64,000 nt of DNA from JBNJGB01 sp051747385. Lineage in GTDB: Bacteria; Myxococcota_A; UBA9042; PHBI01; JACKFB01. Shown piece after piece: positions 34,687 through 42,438 of this stretch (the stretch's first letter is position 1; every line of letters starts with the position of its first letter). The notes beneath the pieces are model-generated. The model worked only from the letters and a program-made list of their open reading frames with translations. It made no database searches and was not told the origin of the DNA. The position numbers were made by a program, and so were the translations under genes. Location: NCBI GenBank assembly GCA_051747385.1, contig JBNJGB010000011.1, forward strand, positions 128,118-192,117, read 5' to 3'.

Positions 34687-36033
34687 ATGGGCACATTCGA
34701 CGAGCTGACGCTGGACGACCTGGTCATCAAGTCCAGCAGCCACACGCCGTTCTTCGGCAGCTACGTGGCCACCCACGCCATCGCCGACGGGCTGTGCATG
34801 TGCCACGCCTCGGTGGGCTGCAAGGTGAAGACGCAGACGCACCTGAAGAACCACGACGCCGTGCGCACCTCGTATCGGCGGATGCGGTACTCGCAGTTCA
34901 TCGACGAGGATCTGATCAACGGGTCCACGGCCCAGCTCGAAGACGAGATCATCGCCTGGCAGAAGCGCCAGGAGTCGGGCGTGGTCATCATCGACACCAG
35001 CACGCCCATCAGCCTGCAGGCCCAGTCGTGGACGGGCGTGGTGAAGCGCACCGAGGAGGCCACCGGCGTCCCGGTGATCCCGGTGAACGCGCGGAACTAC
35101 GAGGACGACCTGTACGGCGGCTACGCAGCGACCATCGGCGCCATCCTGAAGAAGCTGGACTGGGACGAGGCGGAGGATCGCGAGGACGTCGTCTCGGTCA
35201 TCGGCTATCCCTTCGATCGCTACGAGGGGGACCACCAGGGCAACGTGGCGGAGCTGCGCCGCATGTTGAAGATGCTGGGGCTCCGGGCCGAGTCGGTGCT
35301 CATGAGCGGGGAGCCCTGGTCGCAGGTGGAGCAGGTGGTCCACGCGAGCGCGCACCTCGTGCTCCCCTACGCTCATCGCCAGGCTCGGGTGCTGAAGAAG
35401 CGCAAGCAGAAGGTGGCGAAGACCTGCCTGCCCATGTCCCTCGCCGGGACGCAGCGCTGGCTGGAGCAGGTGGCCGAGGTCGCCGGCGTGTCGAGCGACC
35501 GCGTCGAGCGGGTCGTCGAGCACGAGCGGACGCGGATCCGGTCCCTGGTGGAGGTGGTCCATCGGACCCTGTCCGGGCGCCGCTTCGCCGTGTTCGCGGA
35601 GGCGCCGCGGGCCGCGGGCGTGGTGGCGAGCCTCATGGAGGTCGGGGCCGTGCCCCACCTCATCGGCGTCCTCCACTTCCGCCTCGGCGGCCGCGAGCGC
35701 GTCGAGCGGGAGCTGGAGGATACATACGGCCTCGCCCTCCCGGACGACGTCCGGTGGATGGAGGATCCGACGCCTGGCGAGATCGCGGCGCTGGACCTGC
35801 AAGGCTGCGAGTTCGCCGTGGGGACCTCCATCGAGCGCGAGCTGATCGCCCACAAGGTCTACGGCCGCTTCCTGGAGTTCGGCTTCCCCTCGGAGCAGCG
35901 CCACTTCCTGTTCCCTTCGCCCTACCTGGGCTTCGCGGGCTACGTCCGCTTCCTGGAGCAGGCGCTTCAGGCCTGCGAGACGGACGAGTCACCGGCATCG
36001 GAGGGGACGGGCCCGCCCGGCAAGGCGGCGTGA
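34687..36033 (+). CDS. Nitrogenase-like NifK/BchB-type subunit, paralogue 2
   Basis: The 448-residue protein aligns with the preceding one from end to end without gaps until its last residues, keeping C37, C39, C45 and the whole centre (residues 140-190 nearly identical). Changes cluster in residues 260-430, including surface-type charge changes, and it has its own C-terminal tail (EGTGPPGKAA). ATG 34687 is 22 bases after the first copy. Two K-like subunits per D-like subunit is not the layout of nitrogenase, DPOR, COR or CfbCD. It could make an alternative D-K' complex, a K-K' scaffold as NifEN does, or be a dosage duplicate. Confidence 0.87.
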   Translation: MGTFDELTLDDLVIKSSSHTPFFGSYVATHAIADGLCMCHASVGCKVKTQTHLKNHDAVRTSYRRMRYSQFIDEDLINGSTAQLEDEIIAWQKRQESGVVIIDTSTPISLQAQSWTGVVKRTEEATGVPVIPVNARNYEDDLYGGYAATIGAILKKLDWDEAEDREDVVSVIGYPFDRYEGDHQGNVAELRRMLKMLGLRAESVLMSGEPWSQVEQVVHASAHLVLPYAHRQARVLKKRKQKVAKTCLPMSLAGTQRWLEQVAEVAGVSSDRVERVVEHERTRIRSLVEVVHRTLSGRRFAVFAEAPRAAGVVASLMEVGAVPHLIGVLHFRLGGRERVERELEDTYGLALPDDVRWMEDPTPGEIAALDLQGCEFAVGTSIERELIAHKVYGRFLEFGFPSEQRHFLFPSPYLGFAGYVRFLEQALQACETDESPASEGTGPPGKAA

Positions 36034-36155
36034 TATCCCACAGTCACCGGGGCGACTCCCGGAGGCTGCAGCCGTCCCACACGCGACGTCCCCGGGCGAA
36101 CGCGTATGGCCCGGTTCGTGCGTGACGTGCGAGCCGGTCATTTGCGGAGGGTTGG
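36034..36155 (+). other. Short spacer between NFL operon and sensor kinase
   Basis: 122 bases with no gene. GGAGGG five bases before ATG 36156 is the kinase ribosome site. No clear terminator was seen, so the kinase may be read with the nitrogenase-like operon. Confidence 0.5.
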
Positions 36156-37430
36156 ATGTCGGCAGACACGGTCCCGGTGGAGGCTCCCCCGTCGAGCGGG
36201 GGCCTGTCCTGGCCCCAGGTCACGGTCGAGTCGGTCGACGGAGTCGCCTGGCTGGTCCGCCTGCGGTGGATGGCCGTGGCCGGGCTCGCGGTCGTCGTCG
36301 GCGTGAGCGGTCTGGTCGGCGTCCTACCGCACCCCTGGCCCGTCGGCGTGTTCGTGCTCCTCCTCGCCGCAGCCAACGTGGGTTTCGCCCGCCGGGCGCG
36401 CAACCTGTCGACGGAGCCCTCGTCGGGCGACCGGCACGACCGGCACGTCACCGGGCAGCTCTTCACGGACCTGGTGATCCTCACGGGGCTCCTCTACTGG
36501 AGCGGCGGCGTCGACAACCCCTTCGTCACCTTCTACGTCTTCCCGATGGCCCTGGCCGGCATGCTCCTCCCGCTGCGCTCTGCCCTGGGCCTGGCGCTCG
36601 CCGCCGTCGTCCTGCACGGCGCCGTGCTCATCGGCGAGGCGGTCGACGTCTTCCCGCACCACCCGCTCATGCTGGGCCCCGATCGGGTCCACGGCGTGGG
36701 GCCGCCGGACGCCCGCTGGTACTCCGGCCCGTTCGTGGCCGCCTACCTGCTCGCCTTCGCCGCCACCGCCTTCGGCGTCATCTACTTCGTCCACGCGGTC
36801 GTGCAGCGTCTCCGCCGGGCCGAGCTTCGTCGCCTTCAGCACGAGCGGGTGGCGCGGTCTCGCGAACGCCTGGCCCGGATCGGCACCGTGGCCGCCGGCG
36901 TGGCGCACACGGTCCGGAATCCGCTGCATGGGCTCCTCAGCGGCGTCGACGCCCTCCGGAGCCGGGCAGATCGCGAAAAGCCCGCGGACCCGGAGGTCCT
37001 GGATCTCATGCAGGAGGGCGTCGGGCGCATCGAGCGCATCACGCGCAGCCTCCTCGCGCTGGGCCGCGGCGTCCCGCCGAGCATCCGACCCACGCCCGCC
37101 AGGGACCTCGCGGAGGACGCGCTCCACTTCGTCCAGGTGCGTGCGCGCGAGCGGGGTGTGAGTCTGGGCCTGCAGGTGGAGTCCGATCCGAACATCTCGG
37201 TCGACCCCGACCAGGTCGTGGAGGCGCTGGTCAACATCCTCGACAACGCCGTCCACGCCTGCGGTGGCGGCGACCGCGTCGTCCTTCGAGTGGGCGACGA
37301 TCCGGACCACGGGGTCGCCCAGGCGCTGCTCGAGGTCTCGGACTCGGGCGCCGGGATGTCGGCGGAGGTGATGGCCCGGGTCTTCGATCCCTTCTTCACC
37401 ACGAAGCCCGTCGGGGAGGGCTCCGGACTG
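36156..37430 (+). pseudogene. RegB/PrrB-like redox sensor histidine kinase, truncated in the ATPase domain
   Basis: The first 425 codons encode a sensor kinase: about six membrane helices in residues 30-225, containing YWSGGVDNPFVTFYVFP near 118, which matches the GGxxNPF quinone-binding box of RegB/PrrB; the dimerisation box VAAGVAHTVRNPLHGLLSG near 247-265 with the phospho-acceptor His; then the ATPase N box (NILDNAVHAC), G1 (DSGAGM), F box (FDPFFTTKP) and the start of G2 (GEGSGL). At 37430/37431 homology stops and the frame runs on as Arg/Pro-rich nonsense to 38165. The end of the ATP-binding domain is missing, so activity is doubtful. It could also be an assembly error. Confidence 0.8.
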
Positions 37431-37431
37431 C

Positions 37432-37785
37432 CTGCGACGCCACCCCTGGCCCGGCAACGTGCGAGAGCTTCGCCACGCCATGGAGGCCGCCATGGTCCTC
37501 GCGGGCGGGGAGGCCATCGACCGCCGGCACCTCCCCGCGTACCTCCAGGAGGTCGGGGCGGCCGCCGGGGATGGCGTCGTGTCCTTGCGCCTGGACGGAC
37601 AGGAGGACCTGTCCCTCAACGACGTGGTGAGGGACGTGGAGGACGCCCTCGTGCGCTGGGCCATGCAGCGCGCGGGAGGCCAGCAGACCCGCGCGGCAGA
37701 GCTTCTGGGGCTCCCCCGCACGACATTCCAGAGCAAGCTGTCCCGCATCGAGGAGCGCGACGGAGAGGTCGGCCCCGGGGCCTGA
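37432..37785 (+). pseudogene. C-terminal remnant of an NtrC-family sigma-54 response regulator
   Basis: Directly after the kinase break, in another frame, comes LRRHPWPGNVRELRHAMEAA, the end of an AAA+ sigma-54 activator domain, then a Fis-type helix-turn-helix (NDVVRDVEDALVRWAMQRAG and QTRAAELLGLPRTTFQSKL). The receiver domain and most of the AAA+ domain are absent. A GTG at 37459 could start a 108-residue DNA-binding fragment. The simplest reading is one deletion that removed the kinase 3' end and the regulator 5' part. Confidence 0.8.
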
Positions 37786-37793
37786 CGGATCGC

Positions 37794-37809
37794 TGCCGAG
37801 ATCTCGGCA
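37794..37809. promoter_or_regulatory. Palindrome TGCCGA-N4-TCGGCA, site 1
   Basis: TGCCGAGATCTCGGCA is a perfect 16-bp palindrome nine bases after the regulator remnant. It is one of three alike sites, fitting binding sites of a Fis-type helix-turn-helix dimer such as the adjacent NtrC-like regulator. Confidence 0.65.
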
Positions 37810-37814
37810 CGAGC

Positions 37815-37830
37815 CGCCGAACGCTCGGCA
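37815..37830. promoter_or_regulatory. Palindrome TGCCGA-N4-TCGGCA, site 2
   Basis: CGCCGAACGCTCGGCA matches the TGCCGA-N4-TCGGCA pattern at 11 of 12 arm positions. Its centre is 21 bp from that of site 1, two helical turns, so dimers would bind the same DNA face. Confidence 0.6.
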
Positions 37831-37894
37831 CCCGTGCTCCGAGGCTCGAGAAGCGGGGCCTGGCGCTGCCTCGAGCCGCCGGCCGTCGCAGACG

Positions 37895-37910
37895 TGCCGA
37901 GCGTTCGGCA
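37895..37910. promoter_or_regulatory. Palindrome TGCCGA-N4-TCGGCA, site 3
   Basis: TGCCGAGCGTTCGGCA has perfect 6-bp arms. Sites 2 and 3 are also inverted copies of each other over about 15 bases. Site 3 lies about 90 bases before the sigma-54-like promoter, a usual enhancer distance. Confidence 0.65.
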
Positions 37911-37997
37911 TCCGGCGGCCGTGCGGACTGCGCAGCGGGCCGGAATGCCAGCCGGATCCCTCGTGATGTCAGCTGCTTGGGCGTGGTGGCGCGGGAT

Positions 37998-38013
37998 TGG
38001 AACGCTCATTGCG
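37998..38013 (+). promoter_or_regulatory. Candidate sigma-54 promoter (-24/-12)
   Basis: TGGAACGCTCATTGCG has GG and GC separated by exactly ten bases and matches TGGCAC-N5-TTGC at nine of ten conserved positions. It points right, but no convincing gene lies between it and the end of the leftward gene at 38224, so it may drive a small RNA or be left over after a deletion. Confidence 0.5.
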
Positions 38014-38204
38014 ATTGGGGCCCGGAAGACCGGTCCGGGAGCGCCGCGCGTCGACGCGAGAGGCCTCCATGGGCCCTGCCCCCGCAAGGAGAAGTGCCCT
38101 CCCTGGGAGGCTCTCCGTGCGGGGCCCCGGCCCACGCCTCGTCCGCGGGGCGTGGGCCGGGGTGACCCGAGCCGTTCACCGGATGTCCCCCCCTGCTCCG
38201 TATG

Positions 38205-38238
38205 CGCGTCCGGCGTCGGGCGCTCAGTCCCGGACGCG
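38205..38238. terminator. Hairpin at the end of the FAD oxidoreductase gene
   Basis: CGCGTCCGG and CCGGACGCG form a perfect 9-bp stem around a 16-base loop that includes the stop codon of the leftward gene. It could end transcription from both sides. No T-run is present. Confidence 0.5.
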
Positions 38239-39597
38239 GAGGCCCAGGTAGTGGCCGGTCTCCGCGCGCCAGGTGCGGGCGTCGCCGCCCCGGGAGAGGT
38301 GGGCGGCGGCGTCGCGGGCGGTGCGCAGGCAGTGGTCGATGTTGCAGTGGAGGTAGAGGCCCTGCCGGCCGACGGGGACCACCCGGCCCGAGGCCGTGAC
38401 CTGGTCCATGGCCTCCGCCCAGCGGGCGAGCCAGCCGCGGGTGTACAGCGGGTACACGTCGGGGACCCAGCGCTGGGCGGCCTCCAGGACGCGGACGCCG
38501 GGTGGGGCGATGCCGGCCTCGCGGAGCTGTTCGAGGATCTCCGGGGCGCGCCGGGTGAAGTCGCGCCCGCGGCCCCAGCGGCCCTCGGGGATCTCGCAGC
38601 AGACCACGGTCTCGCCCGGGCGGGCGAGGGCCTCGGAGAAGTTCCGCACCTCGCTCACGCGGCCGAACCAGTAGTGGCCCTCGGGGACGTAGTAGGTGTC
38701 GGTGGCGCCGAGGCGGTCCGTGTCGAGGGCCAGGAACACGAGGTACAGGCCGCGATGGGCCAGGTCGGCCCGCGGCGCGAGATCCCCGAGGCGTCCGGCC
38801 ATCACGACGGCGTCGGCGTCGAGGTCGTCCGGCGACAGGCCGCCTGTGCCCACCCGGGCGCCGTAGCGGAAGGTCACGCCGGCGTCCGCCGCGGACCGGC
38901 GAAGCCAGGCGAGCATGCTCGCCATCCCGCCGCGGGGATAGAGGAACGTGGCGTCGGCGCCGCGACCGGGGACGAGGGCTCGCGCGACCTGGGCGCCGGG
39001 GCGCGAGGTGGACACGCGCTTCTTGGCGACGCTGCGGCTCAGGCGGTCGGGCTCCAGGCCCCAGACCTTCTCGACGTAGGGGCGGTAGAACCCCTCGTAG
39101 GCCGCCCGTCCGACGCGCCGGAGGACGAAGGCCTCGAAGCCCTCGTCGTCGTCGCGTGGAGGGCGGGCCCGGTCGGCCTCCCAGCGGGCGAAGTCCCGGC
39201 GCCGGCCCAGGTAGCCCGCGCAGAAGGCCGCGCTGGTGCGGGCTCCCAGGCCGTGGAGGAGGCCGGGGAGCGTGAGCGGGTAGGGCACCTGCCGCCGGTT
39301 CAGCACGATGCGGCCGCGCCGTCGGCGCGGGGCGAGGCCGATCTCGTCGGCCATCTCGGCGAGGATCGGGTCGGAGGTCGCCTCGGGGTGGAGGCGGTGG
39401 GACCCCAGGTCGCAGTCCCGTCCCCGGAAGCGGAAGGGCCGCACCAGCCCGCCCGGGCCGTCGGAGGCCTCGAGGATCTCGACCTCCCAGCCGCGCCGCC
39501 GCAGGTCCAGGGCCGCCGCGAGACCGGACACGCCGGCGCCGGCGACGACCGCCCGCCTGGCGGCACGCTCCGGGTCGACGCGGAGCGCCACGCTCAT
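38224..39597 (-). CDS. FAD-dependent amine-oxidase/protoporphyrinogen-oxidase-like protein
   Basis: The 457-residue protein begins with an FAD-binding Rossmann motif, AVVAGAGVSGLAAALDLRRR near 16-35, then VEILEASDGPGGLVRPF and GSHRLHPEA, the pattern of NAD(P)-binding-8/amine oxidase flavoproteins including HemY-type oxidases and phytoene desaturase relatives. YPRGGMASMLAWLRR near 235 and the C-terminal GLYLHCNIDHCLRTA fit the second part of the FAD site. No signal peptide. Its ATG overlaps the stop of the membrane gene upstream (ATGA), placing it last in the flavin operon. The substrate is unknown; haem or polyprenoid chemistry are both possible. Confidence 0.8.
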   Translation of the reverse strand: MSVALRVDPERAARRAVVAGAGVSGLAAALDLRRRGWEVEILEASDGPGGLVRPFRFRGRDCDLGSHRLHPEATSDPILAEMADEIGLAPRRRRGRIVLNRRQVPYPLTLPGLLHGLGARTSAAFCAGYLGRRRDFARWEADRARPPRDDDEGFEAFVLRRVGRAAYEGFYRPYVEKVWGLEPDRLSRSVAKKRVSTSRPGAQVARALVPGRGADATFLYPRGGMASMLAWLRRSAADAGVTFRYGARVGTGGLSPDDLDADAVVMAGRLGDLAPRADLAHRGLYLVFLALDTDRLGATDTYYVPEGHYWFGRVSEVRNFSEALARPGETVVCCEIPEGRWGRGRDFTRRAPEILEQLREAGIAPPGVRVLEAAQRWVPDVYPLYTRGWLARWAEAMDQVTASGRVVPVGRQGLYLHCNIDHCLRTARDAAAHLSRGGDARTWRAETGHYLGLRVRD

Positions 39598-40310
39598 CGT
39601 CCGACCCGTCCGTTGCCCGCGCGTCCGAAGCCGAACCACATGGCCAGGAGCGTCCAGGCGATCATCAGCGTCCAGGTGGCCAGCATCCCGGCTCCGCTCA
39701 CGGGCATCAGCCAGAGCCACCCGCCGGTCTCGTGGATGACGACCGGGGCGAAGACGTGGGCCATGGCCGTGAGGCCCGCGAGGACGATGATCGTGCCGCT
39801 CACGGCCGCGTGGAGCCGCGTGAGCATGAACAGGTGGGCCAGGATCAGGAACACCACCGACACCGAGAAGAGGTGCTGGTGGAAGACGTCCAGGATCCAC
39901 GGCCACTTCAGGTCCTCGTCCGGCGCCTCGGCGGTGGCCGCGGGCTCCACGTCCAGGGCGGGACCGCCGCCCTCGTCGGGGAGGTCCATGGCGGGGCCGC
40001 CGCTCTCCTCGGGCAGGTTCAACGCCGGGCCGCGACCCTCCTCGGGGAGGTCCACGGCCGGTCCGCCCGTATCGTCGCCCGACGTCTCCTCCGGCCCGCC
40101 CTCCAGACTCGCCGCGCCGCCCTCGACGTAGCGCTCCGCGACGCTCGGCCGGCCGGCCTCGGCGACCAGGTCGCCGCCGATGCGATCCGCGTAGATGCGC
40201 CACGAGGTCCAGGTGCCCACCCCGATGAAGACGAGGAAGATCGTGTAGACCAGGCGGGCGGGGACGGACAGGCTCCCCAGGTGATAGCCCTTGGAGACGA
40301 AGACCCTCAA
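39594..40310 (-). CDS. His-rich membrane protein with repeated GPxLDLPEE linker
   Basis: The 238-residue protein has one N-terminal membrane helix (near 15-37), an extracytoplasmic linker of about 75 residues with four copies of a GGPAxDLPEEG motif, and three C-terminal helices (about 140-235). Histidines at FHQH, LAHLF, RLH, AHVF and VIH are placed in or near the helices, as in membrane b-type cytochromes, so haem binding is possible. Start is TTG 40310, six bases after the FMN-binding gene. It may carry electrons from quinol or the cytoplasm to the FMN-binding protein. No named family was recognised with confidence. Confidence 0.7.
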   Translation of the reverse strand: MRVFVSKGYHLGSLSVPARLVYTIFLVFIGVGTWTSWRIYADRIGGDLVAEAGRPSVAERYVEGGAASLEGGPEETSGDDTGGPAVDLPEEGRGPALNLPEESGGPAMDLPDEGGGPALDVEPAATAEAPDEDLKWPWILDVFHQHLFSVSVVFLILAHLFMLTRLHAAVSGTIIVLAGLTAMAHVFAPVVIHETGGWLWLMPVSGAGMLATWTLMIAWTLLAMWFGFGRAGNGRVGR

Positions 40311-40316
40311 CGGCGC

Positions 40317-40904
40317 CTACCGCCGCTCGGCGAGGTCGAGATCCGGCTCCAGGACCAGCGTGCGGAACACGGCCAGCGCGCGGCGGACGCCCTTGGCCAT
40401 GGCCTTGCTGGAGATGGTCGCGCCCGAGATGGCCACGATGTCGGCGCCGTGTCGGACCGGATCGTCGGGGGTCTTCCCCTCGAACTGCTTCCGGAAGCGC
40501 CCCTCGCGGATCTCGTCGCCGTGGGCCTCCCGGTAGACCATGACCTCGAGGCGCTGCGCCCGGCCCTCCGGGTCGATGAGGACGCCGAAGGTGATGGGGC
40601 GGTGCTGTCCCATCTCGTCGTCGATGATGGCGTAGCCCTGCACCTCGTGGTTCTTCAGGCCGTAGTAGACCGTCCAGTCGGTCCGGACCGTGTAGCCCAG
40701 GTGCTTCTTGACCGAGCGCCGCTGGGCGGGCGTGAGGGAGAGCTTTTCGTAGGTCACGCGATCGCAGCGCGAGAAGAACTCCCGCAGCAGGTCCGCCTTG
40801 GTCCAGTGGACGGCCTGCGCCGAGGCCGTCCGGGGCGCGACGGCGACGGCGAGGAGGACGAGCAGGGCTGGCAGCAGGACCTTCCGGGGGCGTCGTGCGT
40901 TCAT
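40317..40904 (-). CDS. Exported FMN-binding domain protein (covalent flavin carrier)
   Basis: The 195-residue protein has a Sec signal (LLVLLAVAVAPRTASAQA) and an FMN_bind domain. HEVQGYAIIDDEMGQHRPITF and VAISGATISSKAM near 160 are typical; the Thr in SGAT-x-S is the usual site where ApbE attaches FMN. An ApbE homologue is encoded at 46036. ATG 40904 was taken since the signal peptide begins there. A Fur-like palindrome lies 30 bases upstream, so this gene and the two downstream probably form an iron-controlled unit. Role: one-electron flavin carrier outside the cytoplasm. Confidence 0.88.
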   Translation of the reverse strand: MNARRPRKVLLPALLVLLAVAVAPRTASAQAVHWTKADLLREFFSRCDRVTYEKLSLTPAQRRSVKKHLGYTVRTDWTVYYGLKNHEVQGYAIIDDEMGQHRPITFGVLIDPEGRAQRLEVMVYREAHGDEIREGRFRKQFEGKTPDDPVRHGADIVAISGATISSKAMAKGVRRALAVFRTLVLEPDLDLAERR

Positions 40905-40933
40905 CTCGCGCGTCCTTCCGCGTTCGGGGCACC

Positions 40934-40952
40934 GAAACTGATAATCAGTTTC
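40934..40952. promoter_or_regulatory. Fur-like box upstream of the FMN-binding gene
   Basis: GAAACTGATAATCAGTTTC is a perfect 9-1-9 palindrome. It contains the central TGATAATCA of the Fur consensus and agrees with the 19-bp consensus at 15 positions. It is AT-rich in a 70% GC genome and lies 30 bases before the leftward start at 40904. Confidence 0.75.
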
Positions 40953-41020
40953 AATAGCGAAGTCCAGTGTAGAGGTCACTCCCGTGTGACATCAAGGTCG
41001 GACCGGCCGCGATCGCAGCC

Positions 41021-42334
41021 TCAGAAGAGGTAGGCCATGGAGGCCACGTAGTTGGGCGTCGGATCCCAGCGGCCGCTGAAGACGTGCCGCTTCACCCCGC
41101 CGGTGGATCGCGAGATGAGCTGGACCTCCTGCTTGATGGCGAAGGCCTCCACCGGCCGGTAGTTCAGGCCGAAGGTCAGCTTCTGCAGGTCGAACTCGTT
41201 GACCTCGTCCAGGTTCGTGTCCGTGTGCTCGTAGCGGACGGCGGCCGTCAGCTCCGAGTCCTGGAGGTCCTCCGGCAGGAGGCTCCACAGCCCGGGCACC
41301 TGGAAGTGGATGTTCGTCTGGGCGTAGAAGCCCTGCATGCCGGTGGGCACCGCCTGGCGCGTGTTGGCCGGGCTGCCCTCGTCGAAGCCCTCGACGAAGC
41401 CCTCGTCGATGAAGGCGCGGACGTACTCGCCCAGGAACTCCACGCGGCCGAGCCGCCAGGTGAAGTCGGCCCCCAGCATATTGATGCGGTTGCCGACGTC
41501 GTCGTACTCGCCGGTGTAGCCGCTCGCCGCGACCTCCAGACCCAGCGTCGGGCTCACCGCGACGCGCCCGACGACGGCCTTGTCGCCGTTATTGTCCTTC
41601 AGCTTGGAGCCCACGGCGCCCTTCAGGCCGAACTCCTCGTTGATCTTCGAGTCCAGGCCGTTGATGGCGTACAGCTCGTAGCTCAGCGACGCGTCGCCGC
41701 CGAGGCCGAAGTCGCCGAGGATGCCCGCGCCGGCCTCGAACCACGTCGTCGGCGTGATGGTCGTCAGGGGCTTGGGTCGCTCGGTCAGGTCCCGGGTCGG
41801 CGCGTCGTGGCGGATGTTGAAGGCCCCGAAGGGCACCAGGATGATCCCACCGCGGAGCGTGAGCCAGTCCGTCAGCATGAAGTCCACGACGGCGAACTCC
41901 AGGAGCACCTCGCCCGTGCCCTGGACCCCGTCCTTCTTGGAGGGCGAGCCGCCGAACTCCCACTCGATCTCCGTCGAGGCGGAGATGCGCGGGCTGATCT
42001 GGCTGTGGACGAACAGGACGAAGCGGTGGGCCAGGAAGTTGGAGTCCTTGCCCTTCTCCTTGTGGAACTCGATCTCGCCGTAGCCGCCGAGGATCGTGCG
42101 GTGTGCGAGCCCCGCGACCTTCTCTGTGAGGTCGCCGAAGACGTCGGTGGCCTCGCCCTCCTGGCCCGCCTCGTCCTCCGGCAGGTCCAGGTCGGGGCCC
42201 TCCTCCGACGCGTCGCCCTCGAGGTCCAGGACGGGACCCTCGGTCTCCTCCTGCGGAGGCTCCTCCGCCAGGGCCGGCCGGACGGTCGGGACGGTCAGCG
42301 ACGTGGCGATGATCGCCGTGATGATGGCGCGCAT
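41021..42334 (-). CDS. Outer-membrane porin-like beta-barrel protein
   Basis: The 437-residue protein has a signal peptide (AIIATSLTVPTVRPALA), an acidic linker containing GPVLDLEGDASEEGPDLDLP, and about 330 residues of alternating aromatic strands (GGYGEIEFHKEK, LGADFTWRLGRVEFLGEYVR, LTFGLNYRPVEAF) ending in AYLF, a C-terminal Phe as in outer-membrane barrels. It resembles phosphate-selective or general porins in layout. The linker motif GPxLDLPE recurs in the membrane protein at 39594. It is the last gene of the leftward unit starting at 45874. Confidence 0.82.
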   Translation of the reverse strand: MRAIITAIIATSLTVPTVRPALAEEPPQEETEGPVLDLEGDASEEGPDLDLPEDEAGQEGEATDVFGDLTEKVAGLAHRTILGGYGEIEFHKEKGKDSNFLAHRFVLFVHSQISPRISASTEIEWEFGGSPSKKDGVQGTGEVLLEFAVVDFMLTDWLTLRGGIILVPFGAFNIRHDAPTRDLTERPKPLTTITPTTWFEAGAGILGDFGLGGDASLSYELYAINGLDSKINEEFGLKGAVGSKLKDNNGDKAVVGRVAVSPTLGLEVAASGYTGEYDDVGNRINMLGADFTWRLGRVEFLGEYVRAFIDEGFVEGFDEGSPANTRQAVPTGMQGFYAQTNIHFQVPGLWSLLPEDLQDSELTAAVRYEHTDTNLDEVNEFDLQKLTFGLNYRPVEAFAIKQEVQLISRSTGGVKRHVFSGRWDPTPNYVASMAYLF

Positions 42335-42438
42335 GGTCGATTCCCTCACCGAGAGGATGTGTGCGAAAGGCGGCCGCAGCGCGCCGGGTCGTCCCCGACC
42401 GCGCCGCAGCCTCGCCGGGTTGGGAGCCTCGCAGGCCC

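Noticed and set aside
31108..36033. A true nitrogenase or a BchXYZ/BchLNB set
   Set aside because: No nifB, nifE or nifN and no other bch genes are in the window, the FeMo-cofactor Cys is missing, and the D/K sequences do not show the usual BchN/B/Y/Z N-terminal motifs by eye.
37431..38165. The extra 245 codons that continue the kinase frame
   Set aside because: They are the out-of-frame reading of the regulator remnant and intergenic DNA, with shadow composition.
37834..38251. A plus-strand gene downstream of the sigma-54-like promoter
   Set aside because: The frames are Arg/Pro-rich without ribosome site or recognisable domain, and run into the end of the leftward flavoprotein gene.
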